Assembly (NCBI GenBank): GCA_037074765.1
Contig: JBAMDO010000145.1
Location: 1 to 64,000, forward strand
Direction: 5' to 3'
DNA from: Mansonella perstans
Taxonomy: Eukaryota; Nematoda; Chromadorea; Rhabditida; Onchocercidae
Length of the DNA: 64,000 nucleotides
The translations under genes and the position numbers were made by a program. The first letter of the stretch is position 1, and every line of letters starts with the position of its first letter. The notes under the pieces are model-generated. The model saw only the letters and a program-made list of their open reading frames with translations. It was not told the origin of the DNA and searched no databases. Shown one piece after another: positions 1-13,323 of the stretch.

Positions 1-3000
1 CTTATACCCGCAACTACTATTATGTCTGCCATTCCAGCTGCAAGGAGTACACCCATAACTGTCGTATCTACCACTGTAGCTGCGAAACATACACCGATAA
101 TCACTGTAGCTACCACTGCAGCTGGGAAGCCTACACCGGCAGCTGCTGTAGCTAACACTTCAGTTGCAAAGCCAACATCCACAGTTACTGCATCTATCAC
201 TGCAGCTGGGAAGCCTACACCGGCAGCTACTGTAGCTAACACTTCAGTTGCAAAGCCAACATCCACAGTTACTGCATCTATCACTGCAGCTGGGAAGCCT
301 ACACCGGCAGCTACTGTAGCTAACACTTCAGTTGCAAAGCCAACATCCACAGTTACTGCATCTATCACTGCAGCTGGGAAGCCTACACCGGCAGCTACTG
401 TAGCTAACACTTCAGTTGCAAAGCCAACATCCACAGTTACTGCATCTATCATTGCAGCTGGGAAGCCTACACCGGCAGCTACTGTAGCTAACACTTCAGT
501 TGCAAAGCCAACATCCACAGTTACTGCATCTATCACTGCAGCTGGGAAGCCTACACCGGCAGCTACTGTAGCTAACACTTCAGTTGCAAAGCCAACATCC
601 ACAGTTACTGCATCTATCACTGCAGCTGGGAAGCCTACACCGGCAGCTACTGTAGCTAACACTTCAGTTGCAAAGCCAACATCCACAGTTACTGCATCTA
701 TCACTGCAGCTGGGAAGCCTACACCGGCAGCTACTGTAGCTAACACTTCAGTTGCAAAGCCAACATTCACAGTTACTACATCTATCACTGCAGCTGCGAA
801 GCCTACAACGGCAGCTACTGTAGCTACCACTGCAGTTGCAAAACCTACATCAGCAGCTGCTGTAGCTACCACTTCAGTTGCAAAGCCAACATTCACAGTT
901 ACTGCATCTATCACTGCAGCTGGGAAGCCTACAACGGCAGCTACTGTAGCTAACACTTCAGTTGCAAAGCCAGCATCCACAGTTACTACATCTATCACTG
1001 CAGCTGCGAAGCCTACAACGGCAGCTACTGTAGCTACTACTGCAGTTGCGGAGCCTACATCGGCAGCTACTGTAGCTACCACTGCAGTTGCAAAACCTAC
1101 ATCAGCAGCTGCTGTAGCTACCACTTCAGTTGCAAAGCCAACATTCACAGTTACTGCATCTATCACTGCAGCTGGGAAGCCTACACCGGCAGCTACTGTA
1201 GCTACCGCTTCAGTTGCAAAGCCAACATCCACAGTTACTACATCTATCACTGCAGCTGCGAAGCCTACATCGGCAGCTATTGTAACTACCACTGCAGCTG
1301 CGGAGCCTACATCGGTAACTACTGTAGCTACCACTTTAGTTGCAAAGCCTACATCGGCAGCTACTGTAGCTACCACTTCAGTTGCAAAGCCAATATCCAC
1401 AGTTACTACATCTACCATTGCAACTGCGAAACCCGTACCCGCAACTGCTACCATCGCAATTGCCTCAACTACTATACCTACTATTATCCCTGCTATATCT
1501 ACTGCCAAAACTGTAATTGTTACTGCCAAGCCTATTACTGCCACAGTTACGAGTGGTGTGGAAACCAGTCCTATGATACCATCAACAAAAACTGTGCCGA
1601 GTTAGTGAAATGCATGTATGTTTTGTGAGTATAGCATGCAAGATGTTTGTCCCATTATTATCTTCGTTGTTTACGTGATGGTATCTTTACCTCTTTGACT
1701 AGTTATTCAGTTGTGATAATGTGACTACGTGGTAATAGTAATCTTTGTTTCTTCAGCTGATTATGTACAAGTGGTCAAAACACTTCAAATATATAAATGA
1801 CAAAATATCGACCATCGAAAAGAAACCAATGTTTGCTTTGTCACTAAAATATGTGGTTAAAATTCAAAAAAAATAAATAAATAAAAACGTATTCGCCTAG
1901 AATAGAAAGGAGAAGAAATGATGAAATTCAAAGTACATTTCAATGTAAATTTCAACCTTTAAAAAATTTACTGCAATTAATGTTTAATTATGGACATTAA
2001 GCAATTAAATTTAAAATCAATTTAATTGATGATCTATTAATTAATGAACTCACTATTCACAAAACTAAGAGATAATAGTTAATGTTATCACATTCAGAAG
2101 CACATAGAATTATTGTTTTAATATACACACATACCAAAAGAAAGGAAAAAACGACTATGTATAAAATAATGGAACATTCTCTCACTTTACATTCAGATTT
2201 ACAATTTGGTCACAAATATGTAGCCAAGAGTTTGAATGATCGATCCATCCGTTACGTCAATAAAACACACGCAAAACGACAAGGTGGTAAATGCGCAAAT
2301 TAAGCTTCAAAAAATTTTTTACTTTTCCCGCTTCAAATATTTTGTTTGTCGTTAATTGAAATAATTGCATGAATTATTCCATTTGCCTTTGTTTTCTTTT
2401 TTTTTGCTTTTTATTTTAAAAATGCTTAATGCATGGCAGTGTGATAAAAATGTGATAAAAAGAGGAACGCGACAAATACCACTTTTGTAAAATTCCCTAT
2501 CAAAATCATAACTAAATCCAACTGTGCTCATTAATTAGGTTAAAGTTTATGGAAGAAATAAGAATGTACGAATGGGAAGTTCTTGATGAAATTATATAGC
2601 AAATTTGAATCTTTCAATATTTCCAACTTCTATTCACCTTGAATTGTCTGGTAAAGACCAAATTTCATGAAACATATCATTAAATTTTTATTTCATTCTA
2701 TAATTCTAAATTGGAAATTTTGACAGAAAATACCGCATGTTATTCAGCTTTAATTACTGTTTGCTTGCTCTATAGCACCCAAAACTTAATCAAGACTTTT
2801 CTTCTTTTGTAATCCAATGAAATTTTAGTGGTAATGTGCAGCAGTTGTAACAATTTGCAAGGAGTAAGCGCTGCGAATTTGGTTGCTGGCGAAAAGAATG
2901 GTCAACTGAGCATCATTTATGGAGCCGATCTTCGTGGCTGTCGTACTGCAACCCTTTTGTGTACTGCAGGTCCTCTGGTGCGTTTTTTTGTAGATCATAT

Positions 3001-6000
3001 TAGAATTAAGCCTAATTCTTTGATAATTACTTATTACAAAACTCATGATAAATTATGATAAATTGCAAACTGTGACAAATTACGACAGAACGAAACTTTT
3101 GCAACGATTTGTGTGGTTAGATAGGGTTTCGATACTGTACATTGCCGCAATCGCAAAAAAGATTCTCGAAATTGCTTACTGAATTGACTTAGTAATCAGT
3201 ACAGACAAATTATAGCGATAAGTCGTTGAGTTGAGACGTTAAATTTGGTTAGTTTATGAGAACTCGCAAAAGGAACAATCAATTAGCTGGAGATGGTGAC
3301 GACAATCTGACTCCATCTATTTTATAGTCATAAACAACTGTAAAAATGCTCAAGCAAAGGATTACATGTTGGTAAATGACAAAGAATCACATGTTGGAGA
3401 AAATACAATCATTGTTTCTGAACAGAGAACATTAAGAATTTATTGTGCAATAAGAAATTGAAAATAACTTTACGCAACATTTTCTTCATTACAACTCAAA
3501 TCAGAATTATTTGTACAGACGTTGCTTTGGTTTTTTAATGGTTGCGCCATATTGGAGTACCAAAATATGGAATTAATGAGTGCGGGTATTGTAACTACAA
3601 TAGCAGAATTTTTTTCTAGAAAAGCTAAGAAAGATATTAACTGCGTGATCAGCTGCTATCGTTAGTGTCAATTGTTTTTTGTTATCGTTAGTGTCAAGTG
3701 TAAATTGTTCTGAACTGTCAATTGTTTTTTTGTTCAACGAAAGGATTAAAGAAAATCACCAACTTATTGTTATTATTCACGGAATCATCAAGAAAGGATT
3801 TTATCTGCTTCATTTATCGAATTTGAGTTTCGATATTCGTAAAATTTACATTCCGTGACAATCAAATGTCTTTCGATAAATTAATCTGAATTGATATCAA
3901 ACAGAAATATATCACTTTGAATTGATATCAAGTAGAAACATATCATTGCTAATACATGAAGATGTTGCTATTGTTTAGACTATGCAAGATGCAATAATCT
4001 ATGCAAATGGGGTCAAAACTAGTCCACTGACAATATCACCAATTGGAGTGGTTCATCTTACGTTAACTTGTGACGACAATATACGTTGGAAAGCACCCCG
4101 ATTCAATACAGATATTTCGAATGTATCATGCCTACTTAGAGGTTCTTTTGGTTTCTGCAATGATGAATATTTTCCACTGTTTAATATTAATTGAATTTTT
4201 TGAGCAAACATTTTTTAATTGTGCACAATATAAAAGAATAATTCATTGGCATAGTTCATTTGAAATGAAATTTAAAGAATTTTCGGAATATAATTAATGA
4301 TTATCCTCCAATGACTTTTGCAGCACTAATCAGTTAGGGTCAAATCAATAAATGGTAAGAAATGGATCCCGTTTGAATTATTCAATTTTGTTTGTTGAAA
4401 CAAAACAAATGAATTGTTGTAGTTTCTACGTGGATATCCGATGACGAATCAAATCAATGCTTCAAGTATTCGTAATTTGTTTGCAAAAACATTTAAGGCT
4501 ATAATTTCACAATTCTTTATAGATCATCCAGTACCAACAACGATGTTACCACCAACGACAAGATTGTTACCAACTACAACACCGAGTATTTTTACTCTTT
4601 TCATTAATATTTTAATTTTTAGTTAAATTATTTCCATTATAGAAAAGTCTCAATTTTTTAGTAAACAAATTTTTATTCAATATTCTACATGGTAGCTTTG
4701 CATTTTATCAATCAAATTTAATTTTAATAAAATTTACAGAACCATGCAGCAGGTGCGCAAACATTGAAGGTGTAAGAGTAATAAACCCTACATTGTTTGA
4801 AGGTGATGGTAAACTTACCATTGAGTACATGCTAAATGAATTTGGATGCCGAGTAGCTAGAATTTCTTGTTCCGGTGAGGTAAGTGGATTATATCACTTT
4901 GCATGAAACTTTTGAACCTCAATTTCTCAATTCCTTTGATAGCTATCAATTGTATACGTATGTATATATTTGCAAACCAAAATGAAATACATATGAAATA
5001 AGCGTATATTTGTTTCCGAGATTTCGCGAGTGGCTTTTGTTCTTAATAAGGCGTATTTGATCATAAGGATGTGCTTTATTTTTCAAAAAAAGGGAAAAAA
5101 CAAATAATAAAAGGACAATAATAATGTTACTTTATTATACTTTTCAGTGATATGTTAAAATTTTCTATTTCATAGAAATAATGCTGAAATAGTAATTTAC
5201 TAGAATTATTAAAATTTATTTCACAGAAATAGAACTAAAATTGCAAAAATTTACGTTTGATTTAATCCATTCAGAATATTTTAATAGCGGTGCATACATT
5301 TTAATATATGCATTAATAAGATGATTTATTAGGCAAATGCGGAAAGTATAATCTATTTCAACGCTATGAAAAATTTACCAATTGTTTCAAACGTAAATGG
5401 CCCTGCGATGACTTTTTTGGTATGCCGTGAGAATTTACGTTACCGATTAGATAATTCGCTTATGAACGTTGAAAATGTTACCTGTCTTTCTCGAGGTTTT
5501 CTTGTTCTTTTCATTTTTTACAATATTTATATTGATAACGATCTTCCCTCTATTTATGTGTCTTTATGAAGCGCTCTTTGAAAAAACAGCTCATAATTTT
5601 CAAATTCAGAAGTTTTTTTCGAAATATGAAAAAAATTTCAAAGTTTTTAGCCATTATTCCAACAGTACCTGCAACGACTACGACAGAACCTAGACCAATA
5701 TTAGCAACAACAATGGGTAAAAAAAAGTTTTCTTTGAAATTATCTATAATTTGATTGAATTGGAAGGAAAGTTACGCATTTTTTTGAAATTATTTTCAAG
5801 TAATGATTAGTATGCACACACATATTTAAACATAACTATAGGCATTTTTAAGCCGTTACTTATTACTTTTTTGTGATTTAGATTTGACCAAAATTAATTC
5901 AACTATTTGTAACTGTTTTTGAAGCTTGCATTTATCTTCAAGCATGGGATAAACTATTTTAGCTATTCGGCCTCCACCAACTACATCAGTACCACAACCA

Positions 6001-9000
6001 ATTACAACACAATCAACTGTAAGTTTTATGTAAAAAGTGTTTAGAAGATACACATTGGTGAGTACTAGAGCAGACTCAAATTTAAATCTCAAGTTTAGAA
6101 TATAAAGAGTGATTAGTTTTCATTTTCCTTTCAGACTTATTCCATAAGCTTGGTCCAGTTTAGGTAAAAATTTTATATTCCCAAAAAAAAATGTTTAAGC
6201 TAAGATTTTTTTTTCACTTCCTTCATAATATCTGGCATTCATCTATAAACTTATAATTTTAAATTGTAAAAACATTCCATTCATATCGAAGACGAAAAAA
6301 ATTCGATTTATTAAAATCTATTCTGAAATTTCACGATATCAATGTAACTTTAGTTAATTTGACTCAAGTAATTTAATGCAAGAAAAATCTATGCAGCATG
6401 AAGAACTAAATGCATTTAACCTATACAATATGTATTCACGTAGACATCATTGCGTAAATGAAACGTGATATTGATAACAATTTGGAAACAAAGATTACCA
6501 AGATAATTAAAAAACTTGAATGCTTTAATGCATTAAATTGAAATTTATTATTTACTATCTTTTTTTTATAAAGATGCCAGTAGTAACAACACCAGGCTGT
6601 CAAGCTGTTTGGGCAACGTGGGGAGCTTGGTCAAGGTGTACTGATACATGTGGCGCTTACGGAACTCGACAACGTTTTCGTAGTTGTCACCGAACTGGTA
6701 GCGATTGCTTCTGTTCTGGGTATTCTTTTCTTTCTCTACTTTTTCGATTGATAAAATTTGATAATAACTGCTTAAAGTATTTTTAAATAAGAGAATCGAC
6801 GGTATGATCAACTAACATTTGCTATTATCACTACAAAAATATAAATTAATTAGAATTAATTATCAAATATATATTACAATCATAAATTAGTAGAATAAAC
6901 ATATGACAATAAATGGTTGATTAAAATTAGCAGAATAAACATGTGACAATATATGCTTGATCAACTGCACTCACGTTATATATTTCATTTGTTTGCCAGT
7001 TTATTAATTACTTTATCGTATTTGCATCATTTATAGATACTTAATCCTTTTTCTTTCATATACACAATCCCAACTTAATTTGTGAGCTAAATTAAAGTAA
7101 TTAAAATGAATCCATAGTTTATACTGGCATAATTTTACTGTCTTGAAAAATTTGCTGTTTTTCCACATAAATGATACTAATGCATCGTTAAAAAAAGATT
7201 GTATTTAATTTAAATTTCCGGATATCTCTTTATTGATTTTACTTAACATTTCTCGTATATTTTACACTTTATATTTTACTTTTCATTAATCTGCTTTGCA
7301 CAATTACGAATTATTTAAGCGATGGCATCAACTGCATCAAACTTCTTCGATTTTTTAAATGAATATAAAAAAAAACTCTTCTTATTAATTGACTTATAAA
7401 AATAAGTGTTCTTAGCTATTTGACCTCTGACAGTATTTTATATTTTCATTAGGAACAAAAATTGAAACGATATGGTAACTGATTAATTAATTAATTCTTG
7501 AGGCTTGTGAGTGGAATGGAATTCTGCAATCTAGAACCATGCTTATATCCGCGAAATCCATGTCGAGAAAATTATATGGTCGCTGCAAAAGATCGGAAAT
7601 TTGTCTGTGTCCCGCAGAATTGAACTGATAACTAGGAGTTGAACATCACAAAGATATCATTGATCCAAATCAACCAAATTCATTCCTGCAACAAATTTTT
7701 CGATAAATTAAAAAATTCGCTTCAATAAAAGTTAAATGTTCTTTTAATAAGCTTTAAAAATATCAACAGAAAAAGATATACATTTTACATAACATCATTA
7801 TATAGTCTGATTACTAATCATTATAATGCGACGATATGATAACGGATAACCTGATGATATAATACTGAATGATTATTTAATGTGGATTGGTGGTATGATG
7901 GCGGATCACTTTTTCTTGTTATGGATATGATAATGTGATAATGAATGTTTCTAGTTAATAAGCTACTGATCTGCATTGTCAACGTGGAACAGTAAATACT
8001 AATTAATCAATCAATCGACATTTAGGACCGATTATTTTTTTACCCTTAACTAATTTTTCAGTTGTCATTAAAATTAATTGATTACTTGCGTGACTCGTTC
8101 GTAACTTACTACTTACATGCGACTAAAACCATTATTGCTAATGATAATGTCAACAAAATTTTAATTAAAAAATCATCAACATTGACTAGTGAGAGGATTG
8201 CTTAAGAAACGAATAAAGTGCAGCTAAAAAAGTTAGCTAATTTGAAGAAGGATTAATTTAATATTAGTTCTCTGGGATTTCAGGAGCATGCCATGCCTAA
8301 TAATGTCATCTTTGAGCATGGCTGTCAGATAATTACGGTGTAATTACATTCTATGATGTTAGTTTGTTGTCAATTTTAAAACGAAAAAACTCAGTACTTT
8401 AAGCAAAGTAAATTTTTGATTCTTAGAATATCTTTAAAAAAAAACTTTAAAACTTCTTAAAATTTCATGGGGAAAACTGGAAATTTTGAAGTTTGTGGAG
8501 TCAAAAAAATCATAAAAAAATTTTCGTAAAATTTCTGGAAAATTAAAGAAGAAAAATGATTGGGCAGTAAATCTTAAAGAAAAAAATTTTTTTACAAAGT
8601 TTAAAAAAAAGTTTCTCTTTTAAAAAGCGTTAAAAGTTCTAAAATTTTGCAACAATCAGAAATTCACGAAATTTTAGTGAAAAAATAACAAACGACATTG
8701 GAAAGAAATAAAATAAGAGAGCTTTCAATTTTTTTGGTAAATAAATATCAAATAGATTGCAAGCTGTGAAAATATAGCGTGAAAAAAGAAAAGTAGAAAA
8801 ATGAAAAGTGATAAAACAGAAGACGACAAATTGGAAAATTAGCAAATTGGCATTGGAAACGATAAATTAAGAAATTTCGAAATTATGAAAGCAACTGGCA
8901 AATTTAATTTTAATTTCCAATGAAAGCACTAAAATACAAAATTAATATATAAGAAGCAATATTGCCAGTTTTCAACATGCAAAACCATTTTTGTCAATCA

Positions 9001-10035
9001 ATAGATTGTTAAGAACAATTGACAACAAACTGATTACTTTGATTAACATAGATATGTTATTTATATGATGATTGTTTAGGAGCTGATCGAAGAAATATGT
9101 ATGTTCCGGAAAAATATTTGGAAAAAGCAAACAATTAGTAATTGATTGCAAAGTAGGAGATAATGATACGTTTTTGAGATCTTAAAGAACGGGAAAAAAA
9201 AAGAGAATATTTATACTACTTATAGAAATTGCTCATTTTGAGCAAATATAGCAAATATCTTAAATTCTTAAAATAGTTCAATTTCATTTTTTTCCTTCAT
9301 CACAAGCATACTCGTCATTTTGTCCAAGTCATCGATCTATTGAATCATCTAAATGATTGATGAAAATGCAAATAGACGAAATGAAAAAAATGAAAGAGGA
9401 AAAGGACAAAATGGAAAGAGAGTAAAACTACAATTTATATCTCACTGTCATTTATCATTTCACATTGAACTTTCCATTAAAATTTATTGCAAAGAATTAA
9501 TACCGAAGATTTTATTTGATTCAAATTATTTGACCATTTGTAGCCTTTAACGGATTGAACAAAAATTGTGACCATTTATAGCCTTTAAAATGAATTGAAT
9601 AAAGGAAAAAAAAAAATGAAAAAAGTACGAGAGAAAAAATGTTTAAACGTCGCCGCCAATCATTTATTTTATTCAAACATAAAGCTGCACGATGTGAGCT
9701 ATTACTTTTTCATTTTTTGCCATTTAACAAACAACCATTTCTTCCCATCACTTTTTAATGCTTTATCAAGTTATCAGTGATACTCCATGTTATTGTCACT
9801 CTTATTAGTATCATTTCTTAGTACACATTAAATTTTATAAAACCATAATTATGATAAAGTTATTTTGATATTATTATCACTGTTAATATTATTGTTACAA
9901 CAATGATAGTAACATTAATTATTATTGTTATTATTATTACAACATTATCATTCTTACTATTATTACAGCATTATTATCATTATTATTTTTATTGTTGTCT
10001 TATTATTTTATTATTATTGTTTATTATTATTATTA

Positions 10036-10078
<43 letters not shown>

Positions 10079-10749
10079 ATTATTATTATAACATTAATTA
10101 TTGCCGTTACCATCATTATTGTTATTTATGTTATGATTGTTAATGTAATATTAATCATTGCTATCAGAATTCGATGAACAAATGATAATTTATTATGATT
10201 AGCATGGAATAAATGAAAAGAAAAATACTTTTGTGGAAATTACTGAGAAATTACTGGAAATGAAATTACTTTTGTGGGAATTATTTTCATTACTGAAGAA
10301 TTGCAATGATGAAAATATTCTTTGACACTACCATTTTAGCATACAGCGCTGAATTTGGCAAGTTGTGGAAAAGAAATGGCCTGGTCTCCATGGTTAATCA
10401 TATTTGTAATCATTGCTTGCCTAATGATTATTGCGAGCATTATCGTTGGTGTAATTTATTTCAGGATTGATACTAAAAGGCGAACAATGCTAAAAGGTTT
10501 GTGCCTTTAATCATTTTATTTTTTCTTTTTCTTCATTTGAAACTTTTTACTTCTCTTCCACTTATTTATTAATAAAAATTTAATGCAGTGATGTTCCCTT
10601 ATTATTTACTTCTTAATATGATATAAAGAAAAAAATAATTTTTTGATAACGCGTAAATTTTATTTAATTTTTCAACTCAAATTTGATTAATTCTTATTTT
10701 CTTTTTCACTACTGTTTCAGAGAATTATCCCATACCACAGGAAATATGA
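1..10749 (+). CDS. Mucin-like repeat / tandem C6 / TSP1 surface protein (5' partial, multi-exon)
   Basis: Seen: an open frame runs from base 1 to 1600 and encodes Thr/Ala/Pro/Val/Lys repeats. It ends CCG A|GTTAGT in phase 1 and joins in frame to 2829. Model exons: 1-1600, 2829-2977, 3979-4141, 4523-4585, 4740-4879, 5333-5495, 5651-5716, 5963-6018, 6574-6719, 7503-7623 (TGA). A longer form may instead use 8284-8337, 10340-10496 and 10721-10749. The encoded order is mucin-like stalk, C6 domain 1 (six Cys), Pro/Thr linker, C6 domain 2 (six Cys), two linkers, then a TSP1 repeat with WATWGAWS, CTDTCG and EFCNLEPC. Known: C6 and TSP1 domains are extracellular and common in nematode surface and matrix proteins; Thr/Pro stalks are usually O-glycosylated. 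Inferred: the protein is secreted or membrane-bound. The start and signal peptide lie upstream of the window. The first junction (1600 to 2829) rests on phase and on a donor context shared with the linker at 4585; if it is wrong, two adjacent genes are present. Confidence 0.72.
118..789 (+). repeat. 84-bp coding minisatellite, 8 near-identical units
   Basis: Units start at 118, 202, 286, 370, 454, 538, 622 and 706. Each encodes 28 residues made of two related 14-residue halves, with cores AAGKPTPAATVAN and TSVAKPTSTVTAS. The copies differ at only a few bases (for example Thr to Ile in the unit near 454), whereas the repeats from 790 to about 1440 are degenerate. This points to recent expansion or gene conversion inside an older array. 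Confidence 0.95.
2829..4585 (+). other. C6 domain module, copy 1 (three exons)
   Basis: Exons 2829-2977 and 3979-4141 encode a six-cysteine domain (CSSC start, GC in the middle, final SC), followed by a Pro/Thr linker exon at 4523-4585. Entry and exit phases are 1-0, 0-1 and 1-1. Together with copy 2 this is a tandem duplication of a whole three-exon module. The six Cys presumably form three disulphides, as in nematode C6 domains. Confidence 0.75.
4740..5716 (+). other. C6 domain module, copy 2 (three exons)
   Basis: Exons 4740-4879, 5333-5495 and 5651-5716 repeat the layout and intron phases of copy 1. Both second exons are exactly 163 bases and end in an unusual AG|GTT donor. Shared residues include C-x-x-C, a G near the start of strand one, GCR, SIIY/AIIY and NVxCLxRG. 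The proteins have diverged well below half identity by eye, so the duplication is old. Confidence 0.75.
6574..7623 (+). other. Thrombospondin type-1 repeat exons
   Basis: Exon 6574-6719 carries the WxxWGxW tryptophan ladder and CTDTCG. Exon 7503-7623 carries EFCNLEPC, further cysteines and a TGA stop after FVCVPQN. The junction is phase 2 to 1 (GG|G). The acceptor at 6573 (ATAAAG) is weaker than the nematode consensus. Known role: TSP1 repeats bind matrix or glycans outside the cell. Confidence 0.8.
8284..10749 (+). other. Candidate alternative 3' exons with a transmembrane helix
   Basis: Exon 8284-8337 (acceptor GATTTCAG, donor GTGTAA) is open and phase 0 at both ends. Exon 10340-10496 encodes SCGKEMAWSPW, then about 24 hydrophobic residues (LIIFVIIACLMIIASIIVGV) and a basic stop-transfer stretch, FRIDTKRR. 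Exon 10721-10749 ends KENYPIPQEI and a stop. Phases agree throughout. To reach these exons the last TSP1 exon must end early, at 7602 (GTCTGT) or 7608 (GTCCCG), skipping its stop. This would make a type I membrane form with a cytoplasmic tail of about 20 residues. They could instead be the end of a separate small gene. Confidence 0.5.
9900..10145. repeat. ATT-rich trinucleotide tract
   Basis: Imperfect TTA/ATT repeats lie inside the possible last long intron of the C6/TSP1 gene. A long Ile/Tyr/Leu reading frame here is a by-product of the repeat. Confidence 0.85.
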
Positions 10750-12317
10750 GTGAAATGACAGTACTACTACTACTGTTATTGCTTATAATAATCAATATTA
10801 TCATCTATCACTAATATTATCGAATCACTAGTTGTTACTTTCCGCCATTATCGATAATCAATCTTTTATAATACCAAATGATGTGACTGTCAATCAGCTT
10901 TTATACTTCAAATTTGTATATGGGTAATTCGCTTTAACTGTTTTATAAATTGTTACATTAACTTTTGACATTTTTGGCAATATGAGAAAAGCGAAATAGA
11001 GAAAAGAAAGCGAAGAATGTGTTTTATTTTTTTTCAGGTTAAGAATATTCTTCTACTATTATGATAATAAATTGAACTCTCGATAATTAATTGGTAAACC
11101 TTCTTTCAAACAGCTGCCTTTACAAATAATTTCAATTTTCCAATGTTTGTGTTATTGCACAAAAAAAAGTGTAAAAAAAGTCTTGCTAATTTGACAAATG
11201 TTTTTTTATTTATACAGTTAAATTTCAATTTGATTAAAATTTAAATTAAACCTGAAGATTCTCGATATTTTTTCCTCCTTTGTCTCGTCCCAATCTTTCC
11301 CCATTAATTCGAAATCATTCATTCTCTTTCTTAACATCATCATCATCATTATCATCATCATCATCATCATCACCATTATCCATTGTGCATATTATTTAAT
11401 CAAATTTAATTTGAAAAGGCTAGATGCTAGAAAATTTGTTCAAACATTGTTTGCTTACATCGTTAACCTTTCTTGTAAAGTATTGTAAACACAACCTATG
11501 ATAATATGACTCGTTTTTCAAAACATTTATATGTCATCAGATTCGAATAGAGATATTTTTTTCAAATAATTATTGTAATGTTGCTATCATTGTCCTTGTA
11601 ATTATTTATGCATTATTATTATTATTATTGTTGTCGTTACCACCATTATTACTGTTGTTATTACTATTATCACTATCATTATTATTGTTATTATTATTAT
11701 GAATATTATTGTTATTATTTACTGTTAATAATATGGTTGCATTATTAGTCATTAGTATTATTATCATTATCATTATCACTGTAACCACTCATATTGTTCT
11801 CAGCAATTTACTCAGTATTTCAACTTTAGCTCTGATTGTTTTTCAAAGATTTTAGTGATAATTATCATCACACATGACATGATATTCGTCATAACTATTA
11901 GTATTTTTGTTTTAATAATTATAAATGAAAAAATGTTCTAATATTTTTGACCATTATAAGCAATAACTGTTAGAAAAAAGTTTTCACAATCAAATTTATC
12001 AATGTTTATTTGAAAATAAGAAATAGCAAATTTACAAAACATTCCAGTGAAGTGATTCACTTTCAGTAAAGTGCTCAATTAAATTATGGAACTTAACTCT
12101 TCTTTTTCAGAAAATTTCGAAAAAGTTTTATTGACGTTCAAATATTTTTGATTACCATAAAGCGATAAGTGTTGAAAAAAAATTGACAATTTTTTTTCAT
12201 TTGTTTTTTTTGTCTGTCTTTCGTTTTTTTGTTATATGGCTATTGTTTTTTCTTTTTTTTGATACGTATTATAAAACGTAACAAACGTCAAATGATTTTC
12301 ACTAAATAAATATTTCT
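10750..12317. other. Intergenic, no gene seen
   Basis: AT-rich spacer between the ends of two converging genes. It holds an ATC/CAT run near 11336-11372 and an imperfect ATT/GTT tract at about 11608-11790. I see no splice-bounded coding exon. Confidence 0.6.
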
Positions 12318-13323
12318 TTATGCTTTCGTAGTCGCAGTCTTCGTCGCCTTCTGTTCAATAAGACTTGATGGCGTTGCAGTCGCATTGTGTTGCGGGGTAA
12401 TGCCTAATGGCGCACACTGTCCACTACATTCAGCTCCTTGACGAAATACTTGTTTCGGTTTTAAATCTTCTCCAACTTCATAATTCACTGCACCAATACC
12501 ATTTAGTGTTACCTGTACAACTGATTTCTTGATGTAGTTAAAACATAATCGGTAATATCATTGATGCATTACTTTCACATAAACATTCTTGTCGTAAATA
12601 GCATAAAAATCAAAAGTATTTTCCTTTTGTTTCAATTATCAATGCGATAATTAATTAAAATTGAATCGTTTCATTTCGATTCACATTATTTGATAAGAAT
12701 TATGACATGATGAAAGATAACTTTACCTTTACACTTTCTTCTTTATTTTTCGCGGATGTTTTTATTTCAAATTGTCCCAAGCCACATTTGCTCGCTTTTT
12801 CTTGAAAGACTAACCGCTCATTTTTTTTTAAAAGCTTTCTGAAATGCTATTGTTTATTGTTATTCCAAGAAATTGTTGAAAAATTGAATGGAATAAAAGC
12901 ATGAAGTGCAATTTATTTGTTTCAATAAATTCTCTATCACCGAAGTTATTATTTTACCAAAGAAAAATCGAATTATAATTTTTGTCATAGCTATTATTAG
13001 TGGAAATAGAAATTCCAAGTTAAAATAAATTCATTATAGCCAAAAGATTTTTAGTCAGGAAATTTTATTATAACCGGAAAGGTTTTTAATTCAAATAAAT
13101 CTTCATTATAACCGAAAAGATTTTTAGTTCAAACAAAAAAAAAATTTAAATAAAAAAAATAATAAACTAACTTCTCACTAAAATTGCCATTTGGAGCAAT
13201 GATTTGCGCATTAAATGGTGTGTCCGTAAGTGACTTTACACGGACAATAATATCACATCCAGTTGTTATTCCGATAGCTAAAGAAGAGAATAAGCCAATG
13301 AAAAACACAATTGGTAGCTTCAT
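12318..13323 (-). CDS. Small secreted nematode protein, unknown family (152 aa)
   Basis: Seen: three minus-strand exons, 13172-13323, 12727-12838 and 12318-12512, join in frame (phases 2 and 0) to encode 152 residues ending in TAA. Residues 1-22 are a clear signal peptide ([20 protein letters not shown]), and mature sequence begins near GCDIIVRV. The mature part has four cysteines ([15 protein letters not shown]), alternating hydrophobic residues that suggest a beta-sandwich, and a Thr/Ala/Lys-rich tail. NFS and NAT are possible N-glycosylation sites. Inferred: it is secreted or enters the pseudocoelom. I do not recognise the family; its size and beta-rich look recall small nematode secretory proteins, but the transthyretin-like signature is not evident. 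It lies tail to tail with the upstream TSP1 gene. Confidence 0.8.

Noticed and set aside
1600..1605. The TAG at 1603 as the true end of the repeat protein
   Set aside because: A phase-compatible donor lies immediately before it and the next exon continues as a C6 protein; the stop is more likely intronic, though not proven.
6135..6163. A small linker exon (TTTCAG acceptor, GTAAAA donor)
   Set aside because: It exits in phase 2 and brings a stop in the TSP1 exon; skipping it keeps the frame.
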